DNA from: Amnibacterium kyonggiense
Lineage (GTDB): Bacteria; Actinomycetota; Actinomycetes; Actinomycetales; Microbacteriaceae
Direction: 5' to 3'
NCBI RefSeq assembly: GCF_004364555.1
Contig: NZ_SOAM01000001.1
Coordinates: forward strand, 1,426,001 to 1,490,000
Length of the DNA: 64,000 nucleotides
Shown: positions 34,898 to 42,963 of the stretch, piece by piece
How positions within the stretch are numbered: the stretch's first letter is position 1
Layout: the number at the start of each line of letters is the position of its first letter
Made by a program: the position numbers and the translations under genes
Notes under the pieces: generated by a model
Seen by the model: the letters and a program-made list of their open reading frames with translations, nothing else
Database searches by the model: none
Told to the model about the DNA's origin: nothing

Positions 34898-34950
34898 CTG
34901 CGGAGCCGGGGCCGGTGCGGCCGCCCAGCGCCGGATGGAAGCATGGCGGC

Positions 34951-35907
34951 GTGGTGGAGCGCGTCGTCGAGGTCGCCCGGCGGCTCGCGGAGGAGGTGCT
35001 CCTTCCGGACGCCGAGGCCGTCGACGCCGCGGACCGCGTGCCGGGGGCGCACCTCGCGGCCCTCGACGCCGCGGGGATCACCGGGCTCGCCGCCCGCGGG
35101 CCGAGCCTCGAGGTGCGCGTCGACGTGACCGCGGCGCTCGCCGGTGGGTGCCTCGCCACGGCCTTCGTCTGGCTGCAGCACCAGGGCGCGCTCGGGCCGG
35201 TCGCCGCGGCCCCCGGGCCGGTCTCGGCGTTCGCACCGGACCTCGCCGCCGGTCGGATCCGGGCCGGCGTCGTCATCACCGCCGTCCACGGCCCCGACCC
35301 GCTGCGGCTGTCGGGCCCTCCCGCGGCCCGACGGCTGAACGGCAGCGCGCGCTGGGTGTCGGCGTGGGGGCTCGCGGACGTGTTCCGGATCGCCGCCGTC
35401 GACGAGGACGGGTCGGTCGTGACCCTGCTCGCCGACGTCGGTCCGGGCATGCGGGCCGAGCCCGCGGGGCTCGTCGCCGCGAACGCGTCCGGGACCGTGA
35501 CGCTCGCGTTCGACGACGTGCCGGTGGCGGAGGAGCGGATCATCGAGCGCGTGCGCCCGGAGTCGTGGGCCGCTGCGGACGCGGCCGGGCTCGCGGGCAA
35601 CGGCGCGCTGGCGCTCGGCGTCGCCGGCCGGGCGGCGGTCGCGCTGCGGTCCGACGCGCTCGTCTCGGCCGTCGCGGCGGCGCGCGGGGCGCTGCTCGCT
35701 GCCGACGTCGCAGCGCTGCCGGCCGCCCGAGCCGCCTGCTCCGCGCTCGCCGTGCGCGCGGCGTCCGCGCTCGCCGTGCACGACGGCGGGAGCGGCGTGC
35801 TCCGCGGCTCGCGCTCGGACCGCCTGCTGCGGGAGGCGCACCTGCTGCTCGGATTCGGGTCGCGGCCCGCGATCCGCGCCGCGCTCCTCGACCGCCTCGG
35901 GGCCTGA
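34951..35907 (+). CDS. Compact acyl-CoA dehydrogenase-like protein
   Basis: A 318-residue protein with the layout of acyl-CoA dehydrogenases: an N-terminal helical part (VVEVARRLAEEVLLPDAEAVD, with LAGGCLATAFVWLQHQGAL), a central beta part (LNGSARWVSAWGLADVFRIAAVDEDGS, then VTLAFDDVPVAEERII), and a C-terminal helical part ending LLREAHLLLGFGSRPAIRAAL. It is about 60 residues shorter than usual, and the catalytic glutamate region is not evident. The start could be GTG 34951, 34954 or 34915; the first is chosen because the helix begins there. It stands alone before smc; the substrate is unknown. Confidence 0.75.
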   Translation: MVERVVEVARRLAEEVLLPDAEAVDAADRVPGAHLAALDAAGITGLAARGPSLEVRVDVTAALAGGCLATAFVWLQHQGALGPVAAAPGPVSAFAPDLAAGRIRAGVVITAVHGPDPLRLSGPPAARRLNGSARWVSAWGLADVFRIAAVDEDGSVVTLLADVGPGMRAEPAGLVAANASGTVTLAFDDVPVAEERIIERVRPESWAAADAAGLAGNGALALGVAGRAAVALRSDALVSAVAAARGALLAADVAALPAARAACSALAVRAASALAVHDGGSGVLRGSRSDRLLREAHLLLGFGSRPAIRAALLDRLGA

Positions 35908-35932
35908 TCCGACGCGTGTCCCACCGGCTCGC

Positions 35933-35938
35933 TAGCCT
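35933..35938 (+). promoter_or_regulatory. -10 box (TAGCCT) of smc
   Basis: TAGCCT lies 42 bases before the smc GTG, so smc has a short leader and a GAGGGGAG ribosome site rather than a leaderless start. Confidence 0.4.
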
Positions 35939-35980
35939 CGAGCCGAGGCGCGGGGCCTCACGGCGAGGGGAGTCGCGGGC

Positions 35981-38900
35981 GTGCACCTGAAGAGCCTCAC
36001 GCTCAAGGGCTTCAAGTCGTTCGCGCAGCCCACGACGTTCCGGTTCGAGCCGGGCGTCACCTGCATCGTCGGCCCGAACGGGTCCGGCAAGTCGAACGTC
36101 GTCGACGCGCTCGCGTGGGTGATGGGGGAGCAGGGCGCGAAGAACCTCCGCGGCGGCTCGATGGCGGACGTGATCTTCGCCGGCACCTCCACCCGCGGCC
36201 CGCTCGGCCGCGCCGAGGTCGTGCTGACCATCGACAACGCCGACGGCGCGCTGCCGATCGAGTACAGCGAGGTCGCGATCAGCCGCACCCTCTTCCGCGA
36301 CGGGCGCAGCGAGTACGCGATCAACGGCGACGCGGTGCGCCTGCTCGACGTGCAGGAGCTGCTGTCCGACTCGGGCCTCGGCCGCGAGATGCACGTCATC
36401 GTCGGGCAGGGCCAGCTCGACGCCGTGCTCCGCGCGACGCCGGAGGAGCGCCGCGGCTTCATCGAGGAGGCCGCCGGCATCCTGAAGCACCGGCGGCGAC
36501 GGGAGCGGACGCTGCGGAAGCTCGAGGCGATGCAGGCGAACCTCACGCGGCTCACCGACCTGAAGGACGAGCTCCAGCGGCAGCTGAAGCCGCTCGGCGC
36601 GCAGGCGGAGATCGCGCGGGAGGCGGCCGGCATCCAGGCCGCGGTGCGGGCGTCGCGGACGGCGCTGCTCGCGCTCGACGCGGCGCGGCTCGCGGAGTCC
36701 GTCGACCGGCTGGCCGCCGAGCAGGACGAGCTCCGGACGGCGCGGCACATCGCGGAGGACGCGGAGCGCACGCTCGAGGCGCGGACCGGCGTGCTCGAGC
36801 GGGAGGCGGCCGGCGACGCGCTCGACGCGCTCCGCCGCACCGCCCTCGAGCTCGAGGGGGCGCAGGCGCGGTTCCGGGCCCTCGCGCAGACCGCGGCGAC
36901 CCGCGTCGCGCTGCTCGCTCCGGAGGACGTGCCCGCCGCGGCCGCCGGCCCGTCGTCCGCGGAGCGCCACGACGCGGTGGCCGCGATCGCCGCGCTCGAG
37001 CAGCGCGTCGTGGCGGTCGAGGCCGAGCGCGTCGAGGCGCAGGCGGCCGTCGCCGATGCGCAGCGGCGCCTCGACGAGGTGGACCGGGGCATCGCCGCCG
37101 ACGCCGCCCGGGTCGCGGCGTTCGACCGGGGGATCGCGGCGCTCGAGCGGGACGCGGCCGCCGCGGCCTCCCGGGCGACCGCGGCGGAGGCGGAGGCCTC
37201 CCGTCGAGCGGCGGCGGTCGAGGCGGCGACGGCCCGCGCCGAGCGCGCCGCCGCCGAGCTGGCGGCGCTGCCCGCGCCGGCGGAGGACGGCGCGGACGAC
37301 GGCGACGACGGGAGCGCGGCCGAGCTGACCGAGGCGACCGCCGCCGCCGACGCGGCCCGGACGGCGCTGCACGCGCTCGAGCGCGAGCAGAGCGCCGTCG
37401 ACGCCCGCCTCGCAGCGCTGCGGGCGGCGACCGCGGCGCCGCCGGCGGTCGCGGACGTGCTCGGTGCGCTGCCGGGCGCGGGCCGGCTGCAGGACCTCCT
37501 CGACATCGATCCCGCGTGGCGCACCGCGGTGGGCGCCGTGCTCGGGCCCCTGCTCGACGCCGCCGTCGTGGACGATCCGGCCGACGCGGCGGAGGCGGTT
37601 CGCGCGCTCGGCGCGGTCGACCTGGTGGCCCGCGGCCACGAGCCTCCCGTCCGCCTCGACACGCGGATCGGCGTCCCGGCCGTCGACGTCGTCCGGGCGC
37701 CCGCGGGCGTGCTCGCGCTGCTCCGAGGCGTCGTGCTCGTCCGCGACCGCGACGAGGCGGCCGCCGCGGTGGCCGGGTCCGACCTCGTCGCCGTCACCGT
37801 CGCCGGCGAGCTCGTCACCGCCGTCCGGCTCCGCACGGCGGGCTCGGCGACGAGCGGGGTCGAGCTCGCGGCGGAGCGCGACGCCGCGGCCGCCGACGCG
37901 GCGCGACTCGCGGTCGAGGTGGCCGCGGCGCGGGACCGGCTCCAGGCCGCGAAGGCGGCGCAGCAGGCCGCTCGCACCGCGCAGGAGGCGGCCGAGCGCC
38001 GGGAACGCGAGCGGACGGCTGCGGCCCGCGCCGACGAGCGGCGGCGCGCCGGCGCCCTCGCGGCCGCGGATGCGGCGTCCGCCGAGCTCGCGCGGGCGAC
38101 CGCCCAGGCCGCGGAGGCCGCGACGCGCAGGGACGAGACCGCCGCTGCGCGGGCCGTGAGCGCGGACGCGGTCGCGGCGGCGCGGGCAGGGGAGCGGCCC
38201 GCCGTCGACGGCGCCGCTCGCGTCCCGGTCGCGGAGGCGCTCGACGCGGCGCGCGAGGCCGCCGTCGCGGCGCGGTTCGAGGCGGAGACGCTGACGGAGC
38301 GCCTCCGCGCCGAGCGCGCCCGGCTGACGGCCCTCGAGGATCGGGCCCGAGCGGCCGAGCGCGCCGCCGAGCAGGCGGCCCGCCGCGCCGCCGCGCGGAC
38401 GCTCCAGCGGGAGGCGGCGGAGGCCGTGCTCGGCGAGCTGCCGGCATGGCAGGCCTCCGTCGACGCGGCGGTGACGGAGGCGCGCACCGGCCTCGCGATC
38501 GCGGAACGGGAGCGGGCCGAGCAGAGCGCCGAGCTGCGCGCGGCCCGTTCCCGGCTCGCGACCGCCCGGGCGGAGGTCGGCGACCTCGACCGCCGCGCGC
38601 GCGACCTCGACATGCGCGCCTACGAGCAGCAGGTCTCGCTGCAGACGGTCCGGGACCGGGCGCTCGGCGACCTCGGGCTCGACGCCGAGGCCCTCGCCGC
38701 CGCCGCGGCCCCGGACCTCGACCGGCAGGAGGAGGAGCGGCGCCTCGCCGCCGCGGAGCGCCGCCTCGCCCGGCTCGGCCGCGTGAACCCGCTCGCGCTC
38801 GAGGAGTTCGCGGCGCTGGAGCAGCGGCACGCGTTCCTCGGCGAGCAGCTCGCCGACCTCCACCGCACCCGCGCGGACCTGCTGAAGATCGTCGACGACC

Positions 38901-39385
38901 TCGACCGGCGGATGCACGAGATCTTCTCCGCCGCCTACGCGGACACCGAGGCCGCGTTCGAGCGCATCTTCCCGGTGCTGTTCCCCGGCGGCTCCGGACG
39001 GCTGAGCCTCACGGAGGACGGGTCCGGGCAGCGCGGCGAGGAGCCGGGCGTCGAGGTCGCCGTCCGGCCCGCCGGCAAGCGGATCGAGCGGCTGTCGCTG
39101 CTGTCGGGCGGCGAGCGGTCGCTCGCGGCCGTCGCGTTCCTGCTCGCGATCTTCACCGCTCGGCCGAGCCCGTTCTACATCCTCGACGAGGTGGAGGCGG
39201 CGCTCGACGACGCGAACCTCGGCCGGCTGCTCGAGGTCGTCTCGTCGCTCCGCGACGCGTCGCAGCTGATCCTCATCACCCACCAGAAGCGCACGATGGA
39301 GATCGCGGACGCGCTCTACGGCGTCTCGATGCGCCAGGACGGCGTCTCGACGGTCATCGGCCAGCGGCTCGCGGCCCGGTCCTGA
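35981..39385 (+). CDS. smc: Chromosome segregation ATPase SMC
   Basis: A 1134-residue SMC protein that compacts and segregates the chromosome with ScpA/ScpB. The N-terminal ATPase half has MHLKSLTLKGFKSFA and Walker A GPNGSGKS at residues 31-38. Long coiled coils flank a hinge at about residues 490-630 (starting LPGAGRLQDLLDIDPAWRTA). The C-terminal half has the ABC signature LSGGERSLAAVAFLLAIF near 1041 and Walker B FYILDEVEAALDD near 1064. The coiled coils are unusually alanine-rich, a consequence of extreme GC content. The length is slightly below the usual 1170-1190. The GTG follows GAGGGGAG. In related genomes it directly follows mutM; here it is displaced. Confidence 0.97.
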   Translation: MHLKSLTLKGFKSFAQPTTFRFEPGVTCIVGPNGSGKSNVVDALAWVMGEQGAKNLRGGSMADVIFAGTSTRGPLGRAEVVLTIDNADGALPIEYSEVAISRTLFRDGRSEYAINGDAVRLLDVQELLSDSGLGREMHVIVGQGQLDAVLRATPEERRGFIEEAAGILKHRRRRERTLRKLEAMQANLTRLTDLKDELQRQLKPLGAQAEIAREAAGIQAAVRASRTALLALDAARLAESVDRLAAEQDELRTARHIAEDAERTLEARTGVLEREAAGDALDALRRTALELEGAQARFRALAQTAATRVALLAPEDVPAAAAGPSSAERHDAVAAIAALEQRVVAVEAERVEAQAAVADAQRRLDEVDRGIAADAARVAAFDRGIAALERDAAAAASRATAAEAEASRRAAAVEAATARAERAAAELAALPAPAEDGADDGDDGSAAELTEATAAADAARTALHALEREQSAVDARLAALRAATAAPPAVADVLGALPGAGRLQDLLDIDPAWRTAVGAVLGPLLDAAVVDDPADAAEAVRALGAVDLVARGHEPPVRLDTRIGVPAVDVVRAPAGVLALLRGVVLVRDRDEAAAAVAGSDLVAVTVAGELVTAVRLRTAGSATSGVELAAERDAAAADAARLAVEVAAARDRLQAAKAAQQAARTAQEAAERRERERTAAARADERRRAGALAAADAASAELARATAQAAEAATRRDETAAARAVSADAVAAARAGERPAVDGAARVPVAEALDAAREAAVAARFEAETLTERLRAERARLTALEDRARAAERAAEQAARRAAARTLQREAAEAVLGELPAWQASVDAAVTEARTGLAIAERERAEQSAELRAARSRLATARAEVGDLDRRARDLDMRAYEQQVSLQTVRDRALGDLGLDAEALAAAAAPDLDRQEEERRLAAAERRLARLGRVNPLALEEFAALEQRHAFLGEQLADLHRTRADLLKIVDDLDRRMHEIFSAAYADTEAAFERIFPVLFPGGSGRLSLTEDGSGQRGEEPGVEVAVRPAGKRIERLSLLSGGERSLAAVAFLLAIFTARPSPFYILDEVEAALDDANLGRLLEVVSSLRDASQLILITHQKRTMEIADALYGVSMRQDGVSTVIGQRLAARS

Positions 39386-39386
39386 C

Positions 39387-39419
39387 GGGCGGGGCGGTGG
39401 AGTTCCCACCGCGCCCGCC
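39387..39419. terminator. Hairpin just downstream of smc
   Basis: GGGCGGGGCGGTGG, four-base loop region agtt, then CCCACCGCGCCCGCC, starting two bases after the smc stop. The stem is GC-rich with one bulge. It probably ends the smc transcript. Confidence 0.6.
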
Positions 39420-39641
39420 GTCTGCGCGGGGCCGATGCGGGGTGGCCCAGCGCGCTGACGGCGGCCGCGGCGAGCAGTCGTTCGAGCTGTTGCGGAACCG
39501 ACCATGCGGTCGCTCCCACTCGGGTAGCGGCTGTACGACAAATGTATTGCGACGCGCGTTAAGCGCCTATCCCCATTCCGGGTTTCATTTCCGCATGAAT
39601 TCCCCGTGATCGATTCGAGATCGACGGCGGAATCGAATGCG
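39420..39641. other. Gene-free, locally AT-richer stretch between smc and the aroE-like gene
   Basis: No gene seen. From about 39530 to 39641 the composition drops to roughly half A+T (for example acaaatgtattgcg and ttaagcgcctatccccattc), which is unique in this window. Small inverted repeats are present near the aroE-like 3' end (TCGATTC and GAATCGA). It could be a terminator region or the scar of an acquired segment. Confidence 0.5.
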
Positions 39642-40463
39642 TCAGGTGCCGCGCGCGAACGCGGCCGCCCTGGCGACCTGCGCGCGGGTGAGTCGGACCC
39701 CGGTGTAGCGCTCGAACTGCAGGGCCGCCTGGAGCGCGTGGACCTCCGCACCGGTCACGACGTGCAGCTCGGCGGCGCGGGCCGCGTGGACCAGCGGCGT
39801 GTCGACGGGGACGGCGACGACGTCGAGCACCGCGCGGGCGCCGCGGATCAGGTCGGGGTCGAAGGCCAGCACGTCCTCGTCGGCACCGGTCATGCCGAGC
39901 GGGGTCACGTTCACGAGCAGGTCGGCGGCGTCGGGTTCGACGTCGCTGAAGCGGTGCCCGTCGCGCGCGGCGATGGCGGCGCCCTCCGTGCGGTTCCGCG
40001 CCCAGATCGTCGTCCGCCGGAAGCCGGCGCGGGCGAAGGCGGAGGAGACCGCCGACGCCATGCTGCCGCTGCCGCGGATCACCGCCCGCTGGTCGGGGTC
40101 CAGGCCGTGCTGGACGAGGAGCGACGCGACCGCTTCGACATCCGTGTTCGCACCCGTCAGCCGGCCGCCGTCGTTCACCACGGTGTTGACCGCCCCGATG
40201 TCGCGGGCCGAGTCCTCCAGCCCGTCGAGGAGCGGGATGATCGCGGACTTGAACGGCATCGACACCGAGCAGCCCCGGATGCCGAGGGCGCGCACGCCGC
40301 GAACGGCGCCCTCGAGGTCGGTCGTGGTGAACGCCTTGTAGAGGAAATCGAGCCCGAGTTCCGCGTAGAGCGAATTGTGGAATCGCGTCCCGAGATCGCT
40401 CGGGCGTCCCGCGAGGGAGATGCAGACGCGGGTGTCCTTGTTCAGGTCGGGCCGCTCCGCCAT
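39642..40463 (-). CDS. Shikimate dehydrogenase-like protein (AroE family, divergent)
   Basis: A 273-residue AroE-fold protein. It has the substrate-domain lysine in GCSVSMPFKSAIIPLLDGLE, IGAVNTVVNDGGRLTGANTD (the asparagine/aspartate pair that holds shikimate), and an NADP domain with VIRGSGSMASAVSSAFARAGF in place of the usual GAGG(A/T)xR. The N-terminal SxS...SPxxHN of true AroE is replaced by VCISLAGRPSDLGTRFHN. This points to a non-canonical AroE-like enzyme, perhaps for quinate or another hydroxy acid, not the pathway enzyme. It is 4 bases after the hydroxyisobutyrate-type dehydrogenase gene and opposite in strand to smc and ftsY. Its codons are somewhat less GC-extreme. Confidence 0.82.
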   Translation of the reverse strand: MAERPDLNKDTRVCISLAGRPSDLGTRFHNSLYAELGLDFLYKAFTTTDLEGAVRGVRALGIRGCSVSMPFKSAIIPLLDGLEDSARDIGAVNTVVNDGGRLTGANTDVEAVASLLVQHGLDPDQRAVIRGSGSMASAVSSAFARAGFRRTTIWARNRTEGAAIAARDGHRFSDVEPDAADLLVNVTPLGMTGADEDVLAFDPDLIRGARAVLDVVAVPVDTPLVHAARAAELHVVTGAEVHALQAALQFERYTGVRLTRAQVARAAAFARGT

Positions 40464-40467
40464 CGGG

Positions 40468-41349
40468 CTACTCCTCGTCGTCGGGCCGGAACGCCGCGCC
40501 CACCGCGGCGATGTCGTGGCCGCCGAAGCCCTGCTCCGACGCGTCGGCGTAGAGGTCGACGAGGGCGTCGATCAGCGTGGTCGGTACGTTCGCGGCCCGG
40601 TCGGCGTCGCGGATCAGGCGGAGGTCCTTCAGCAGGCCGTCGAGCGCGAACTGCGGGTCCTCCGTGCGGTTCTCGACGATCGCGGCGCCCTTGGTCTGCA
40701 GGTAGGGGCTGTCCGCGGCGCCGCCCGAGACGGTCTCCAGGAACTGCGACGGCTGCAGCCCGAACGCGGCCGCCTGCGCGATCGCGAAGGCCGTCCCGGC
40801 CGTGATCGTCCCGACCCACGAGTTCGCGACGAGCTTCATGGCGCTCGCCGGTCCCGCCTCGTCGCCGAGCCAGACGGTCTTGCCGCCGATCGCGTCGAAC
40901 ACCGGCTGCACCACGTCGCGCGTGACCGCGGGGCCGGAGGCGAGCACGGTGAGCTTCCCGGTCTCCGCGGGCTGCTTCGTGCCGACCACCGGGGCGTCGT
41001 AGAACGGGACGCCGTGCGGCTTCGCCAGCGCCGCCAGCCGTGCGATCCCGTCCCGGCCGACGGTGCTCGACTGCACCCAGACCGTCCCGGCGTCGAAGGC
41101 CGGCAGAGCACGCTCCATCACCTCGGCGACGGACGCCTCGTCGAAGAGCATCGACACGACGACGTGCGCGCCGCGCACCGCCTCCTCGAGCGACTCGGCG
41201 ACGGTCGCGCCGTCCCCGGCGAGCGGGGCGGCCTTCTCGGGGTGGCGGTTCCAGACCGTGACGGGCAGACCGGCGCGCAGGAGGGAGTGGGCCATCCCCA
41301 CGCCCATGGTCCCGGTCCCGAGCAGGGCGACTGAGGGGGTGAACGGCAT
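40468..41349 (-). CDS. 3-hydroxyisobutyrate dehydrogenase-type NAD(P)-dependent oxidoreductase
   Basis: A 293-residue beta-hydroxyacid dehydrogenase: VALLGTGTMGVGMAHSLLRAG at residues 7-27 (nucleotide fold), substrate loop FYDAPVVGTKQPAETGKLTVLASG, and catalytic lysine in GPASAMKLVANSWVG near residue 170. It oxidises or reduces a 3-hydroxy acid; the substrate is not clear. The ATG follows GGAAGGACC, and a TAGCGT -10 lies about 32 bases upstream. First gene of a two-gene operon with the AroE-like gene. Confidence 0.88.
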   Translation of the reverse strand: MPFTPSVALLGTGTMGVGMAHSLLRAGLPVTVWNRHPEKAAPLAGDGATVAESLEEAVRGAHVVVSMLFDEASVAEVMERALPAFDAGTVWVQSSTVGRDGIARLAALAKPHGVPFYDAPVVGTKQPAETGKLTVLASGPAVTRDVVQPVFDAIGGKTVWLGDEAGPASAMKLVANSWVGTITAGTAFAIAQAAAFGLQPSQFLETVSGGAADSPYLQTKGAAIVENRTEDPQFALDGLLKDLRLIRDADRAANVPTTLIDALVDLYADASEQGFGGHDIAAVGAAFRPDDEE

Positions 41350-41423
41350 CGCAGGTCCTTCCGGTTCGGCGCGACGACGCTAGCCCCGGCATCCCGGGTG
41401 CGGGCAGGGAGGGCGCGGCCCCG

Positions 41424-41429
41424 TAGCCT
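41424..41429 (+). promoter_or_regulatory. -10 box (TAGCCT) of ftsY
   Basis: TAGCCT is 8 bases before the GTG at 41438, leaderless-type spacing; no ribosome site is visible. Confidence 0.5.
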
Positions 41430-41437
41430 TGGTCCCC

Positions 41438-42301
41438 GTGGCGGGATTCGGTGCACGGCTGCGGAACCTCTTCGGGACCGTGCGGACCATCGACGAGGAC
41501 ACCTGGGACGACCTCGAGGCGGCGATGATCGGCGCCGACTTCGGTCCGGACATCACCGAGTCGATGCTGACGGACCTCCGTGAGAAGGTCGACCGCTTCC
41601 ACACCACCGACCCGCGCGACCTGCAGCGGATGCTGCGGGAGGACGTGGAGGAGCGGCTCGCCGGGTTCGACCCGACGCTGAAGCTGTCCGCCCGGCCCGC
41701 CGTCGTGCTCATCGTCGGCGTGAACGGCGTCGGCAAGACGACGACGATCGGCAAGTTCGCGAAGTTCGTCGGCAACTACGGCCGCAGCGTCGTCGTCGGT
41801 GCGGCGGACACGTTCCGCGCCGCCGCCGTCGAGCAGGTCGCGACCTGGGCGGAGCGGGCCGGTGCCGCGGTCGTGCGGCCGCAGCACCCGGGGCAGGACC
41901 CGGCCTCCGTCGCCTACCAGACCATCGAGTACGCGCAGCGGACCGGGACCGAGATCGTCCTCATCGACACCGCCGGCCGGCTGCACACCAAGGGCGGGCT
42001 GATGGACGAGCTCGGCAAGGTGAAGCGCGTCGTCGAGAAGCTCACCCCGATCGCGGAGGTGCTGCTCGTGCTCGACGCGACCACCGGGCAGAACGGCGTC
42101 ATGCAGGCGCAGGCGTTCATCGAGTCCGCGGGGGTGACCGGCCTCGTGATCACGAAGCTCGACGGGTCGGCGAAGGGCGGCTTCGTCCTCCGGGTGCAGG
42201 ACGAGACCGGCATCCCGATCAAGCTCATCGGTCAGGGCGAGCGCATCCAGGACCTCACCGGCTTCACCCCGCACGTCTTCGCGCAGGGCCTCGTCGGCTG
42301 A
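41438..42301 (+). CDS. ftsY: Signal recognition particle receptor FtsY
   Basis: A 287-residue NG-domain GTPase that docks SRP-ribosome complexes at the membrane. The N domain is at residues 1-80. The G domain has G1 GVNGVGKTTT at 94-103, the insertion region AADTFRAAAVEQ, G3 DTAGRLHTKGGLMDEL, G4 TKLDGSAKGG, and a C-terminal closing GLVG. The acidic N-terminal A domain of E. coli FtsY is absent, as in many actinobacteria. GTG 41438 (VAGFGARL) is chosen over a TTG 9 bases upstream that overlaps the -10 box. Its partner ffh lies 5.5 kb downstream. Confidence 0.97.
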   Translation: MAGFGARLRNLFGTVRTIDEDTWDDLEAAMIGADFGPDITESMLTDLREKVDRFHTTDPRDLQRMLREDVEERLAGFDPTLKLSARPAVVLIVGVNGVGKTTTIGKFAKFVGNYGRSVVVGAADTFRAAAVEQVATWAERAGAAVVRPQHPGQDPASVAYQTIEYAQRTGTEIVLIDTAGRLHTKGGLMDELGKVKRVVEKLTPIAEVLLVLDATTGQNGVMQAQAFIESAGVTGLVITKLDGSAKGGFVLRVQDETGIPIKLIGQGERIQDLTGFTPHVFAQGLVG

Positions 42302-42305
42302 TCCC

Positions 42306-42362
42306 GTTCACGGATACGGAGATCCGCGGCGCGAAGCGTCCCGGATCTCCGTATCCGTGAAC
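42306..42362. terminator. Perfect inverted repeat between convergent ftsY and gamma-CA genes (dispersed copy B)
   Basis: Perfect complementary arms of 21 bases (42306-42326 and 42342-42362), starting GTTCACGGATACGGAGATCC, with a 15-base loop. It fills the whole 63-base gap between two convergent stop codons, so it is a natural bidirectional terminator. The arm differs by one base from the hairpin at 34851. Confidence 0.8.
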
Positions 42363-42364
42363 CG

Positions 42365-42877
42365 TCAGCCCGCGCGGTAGGCGCGGGCGAGGTCGCGGTA
42401 GGTCTGCGCGTTCCGCCGGATCCGGTCGACCTCCGCGTCCTCCAGCTCCCGCCGGACCTTCGCCGGCACCCCGGCGACGAGCGAGCGCGGCGGCACCGTC
42501 GAGCCCTCGAGCACGACCGCGCCGCCCGCGACGAGCGATCCGGCGCCGATCTCCGCGCCGTTCAGGACGGTCGCATTCATCCCGACCAGGCAGTCGTCGC
42601 CGATGACGCAGCCATGCACGACTGCGCCGTGCCCGACGCTCACGCCGGCGCCGAGCAGCGCGGGGGAGCCGGGGTCGGCGTGCACGACCACGTTGTCCTG
42701 CAGGTTGCTGCCGCGTCCCAGCACGATGCGGTCGCGGTCGGCGCGGAGGACCGCCCCGAACATCACGACCCCGTCCGCCTCCACGACCACGTCGCCGATC
42801 AGGGTCGCGGTCGGGGCGAGGTACGCGGAGGGATGGACGCGGGGGAGCACGCCTCCGAAGGGCAGGATCGTCGCCAT
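42365..42877 (-). CDS. Gamma-carbonic anhydrase family protein
   Basis: A 170-residue left-handed beta-helix protein of hexapeptide repeats (ATLIGDVVVEADGVVMFGAVLRADRD, GVSVGHGAVVHGCVIGDDCLVGMN). Three histidines in the expected places (VVHADPG, VGHGAVVHG) could hold zinc as in Cam-type carbonic anhydrases. Most bacterial members (YrdA/PaaY group) have weak or no proven anhydrase activity. The C-terminus ends in a helix (RIRRNAQTYRDLARAYRAG). Convergent with ftsY; separated from lipA by a hairpin. Confidence 0.9.
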   Translation of the reverse strand: MATILPFGGVLPRVHPSAYLAPTATLIGDVVVEADGVVMFGAVLRADRDRIVLGRGSNLQDNVVVHADPGSPALLGAGVSVGHGAVVHGCVIGDDCLVGMNATVLNGAEIGAGSLVAGGAVVLEGSTVPPRSLVAGVPAKVRRELEDAEVDRIRRNAQTYRDLARAYRAG

Positions 42878-42897
42878 GCGCCTCAGCCTCGCGCATC

Positions 42898-42957
42898 CCC
42901 GCCTCTGCGCGGCTGTTCCGCCCGCCGGTGCAGGCGGAACAGCCGCGGAGGGGCGGA
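42898..42957. terminator. Hairpin downstream of lipA
   Basis: Imperfect 25-base arms (42898-42922 and 42933-42957, core GCGGCTGTTCCGCC) around a 10-base loop, immediately past the lipA stop at 42964 (minus strand). It should end the lipB-lipA transcript before the gamma-CA gene. Confidence 0.65.
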
Positions 42958-42963
42958 GCAGGG

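Noticed and set aside
31984-35841. A very long minus-strand frame extending upstream of the histidine kinase
   Set aside because: Only the part from 33345 is the kinase; upstream it runs antisense to well-supported genes and through the response regulator in the wrong frame.
35540-39751. A 1403-codon open frame antisense to smc
   Set aside because: A high-GC shadow: smc has all its motifs on the plus strand, and the antisense protein is low-complexity Arg/Gly/Ala/Asp without domains.
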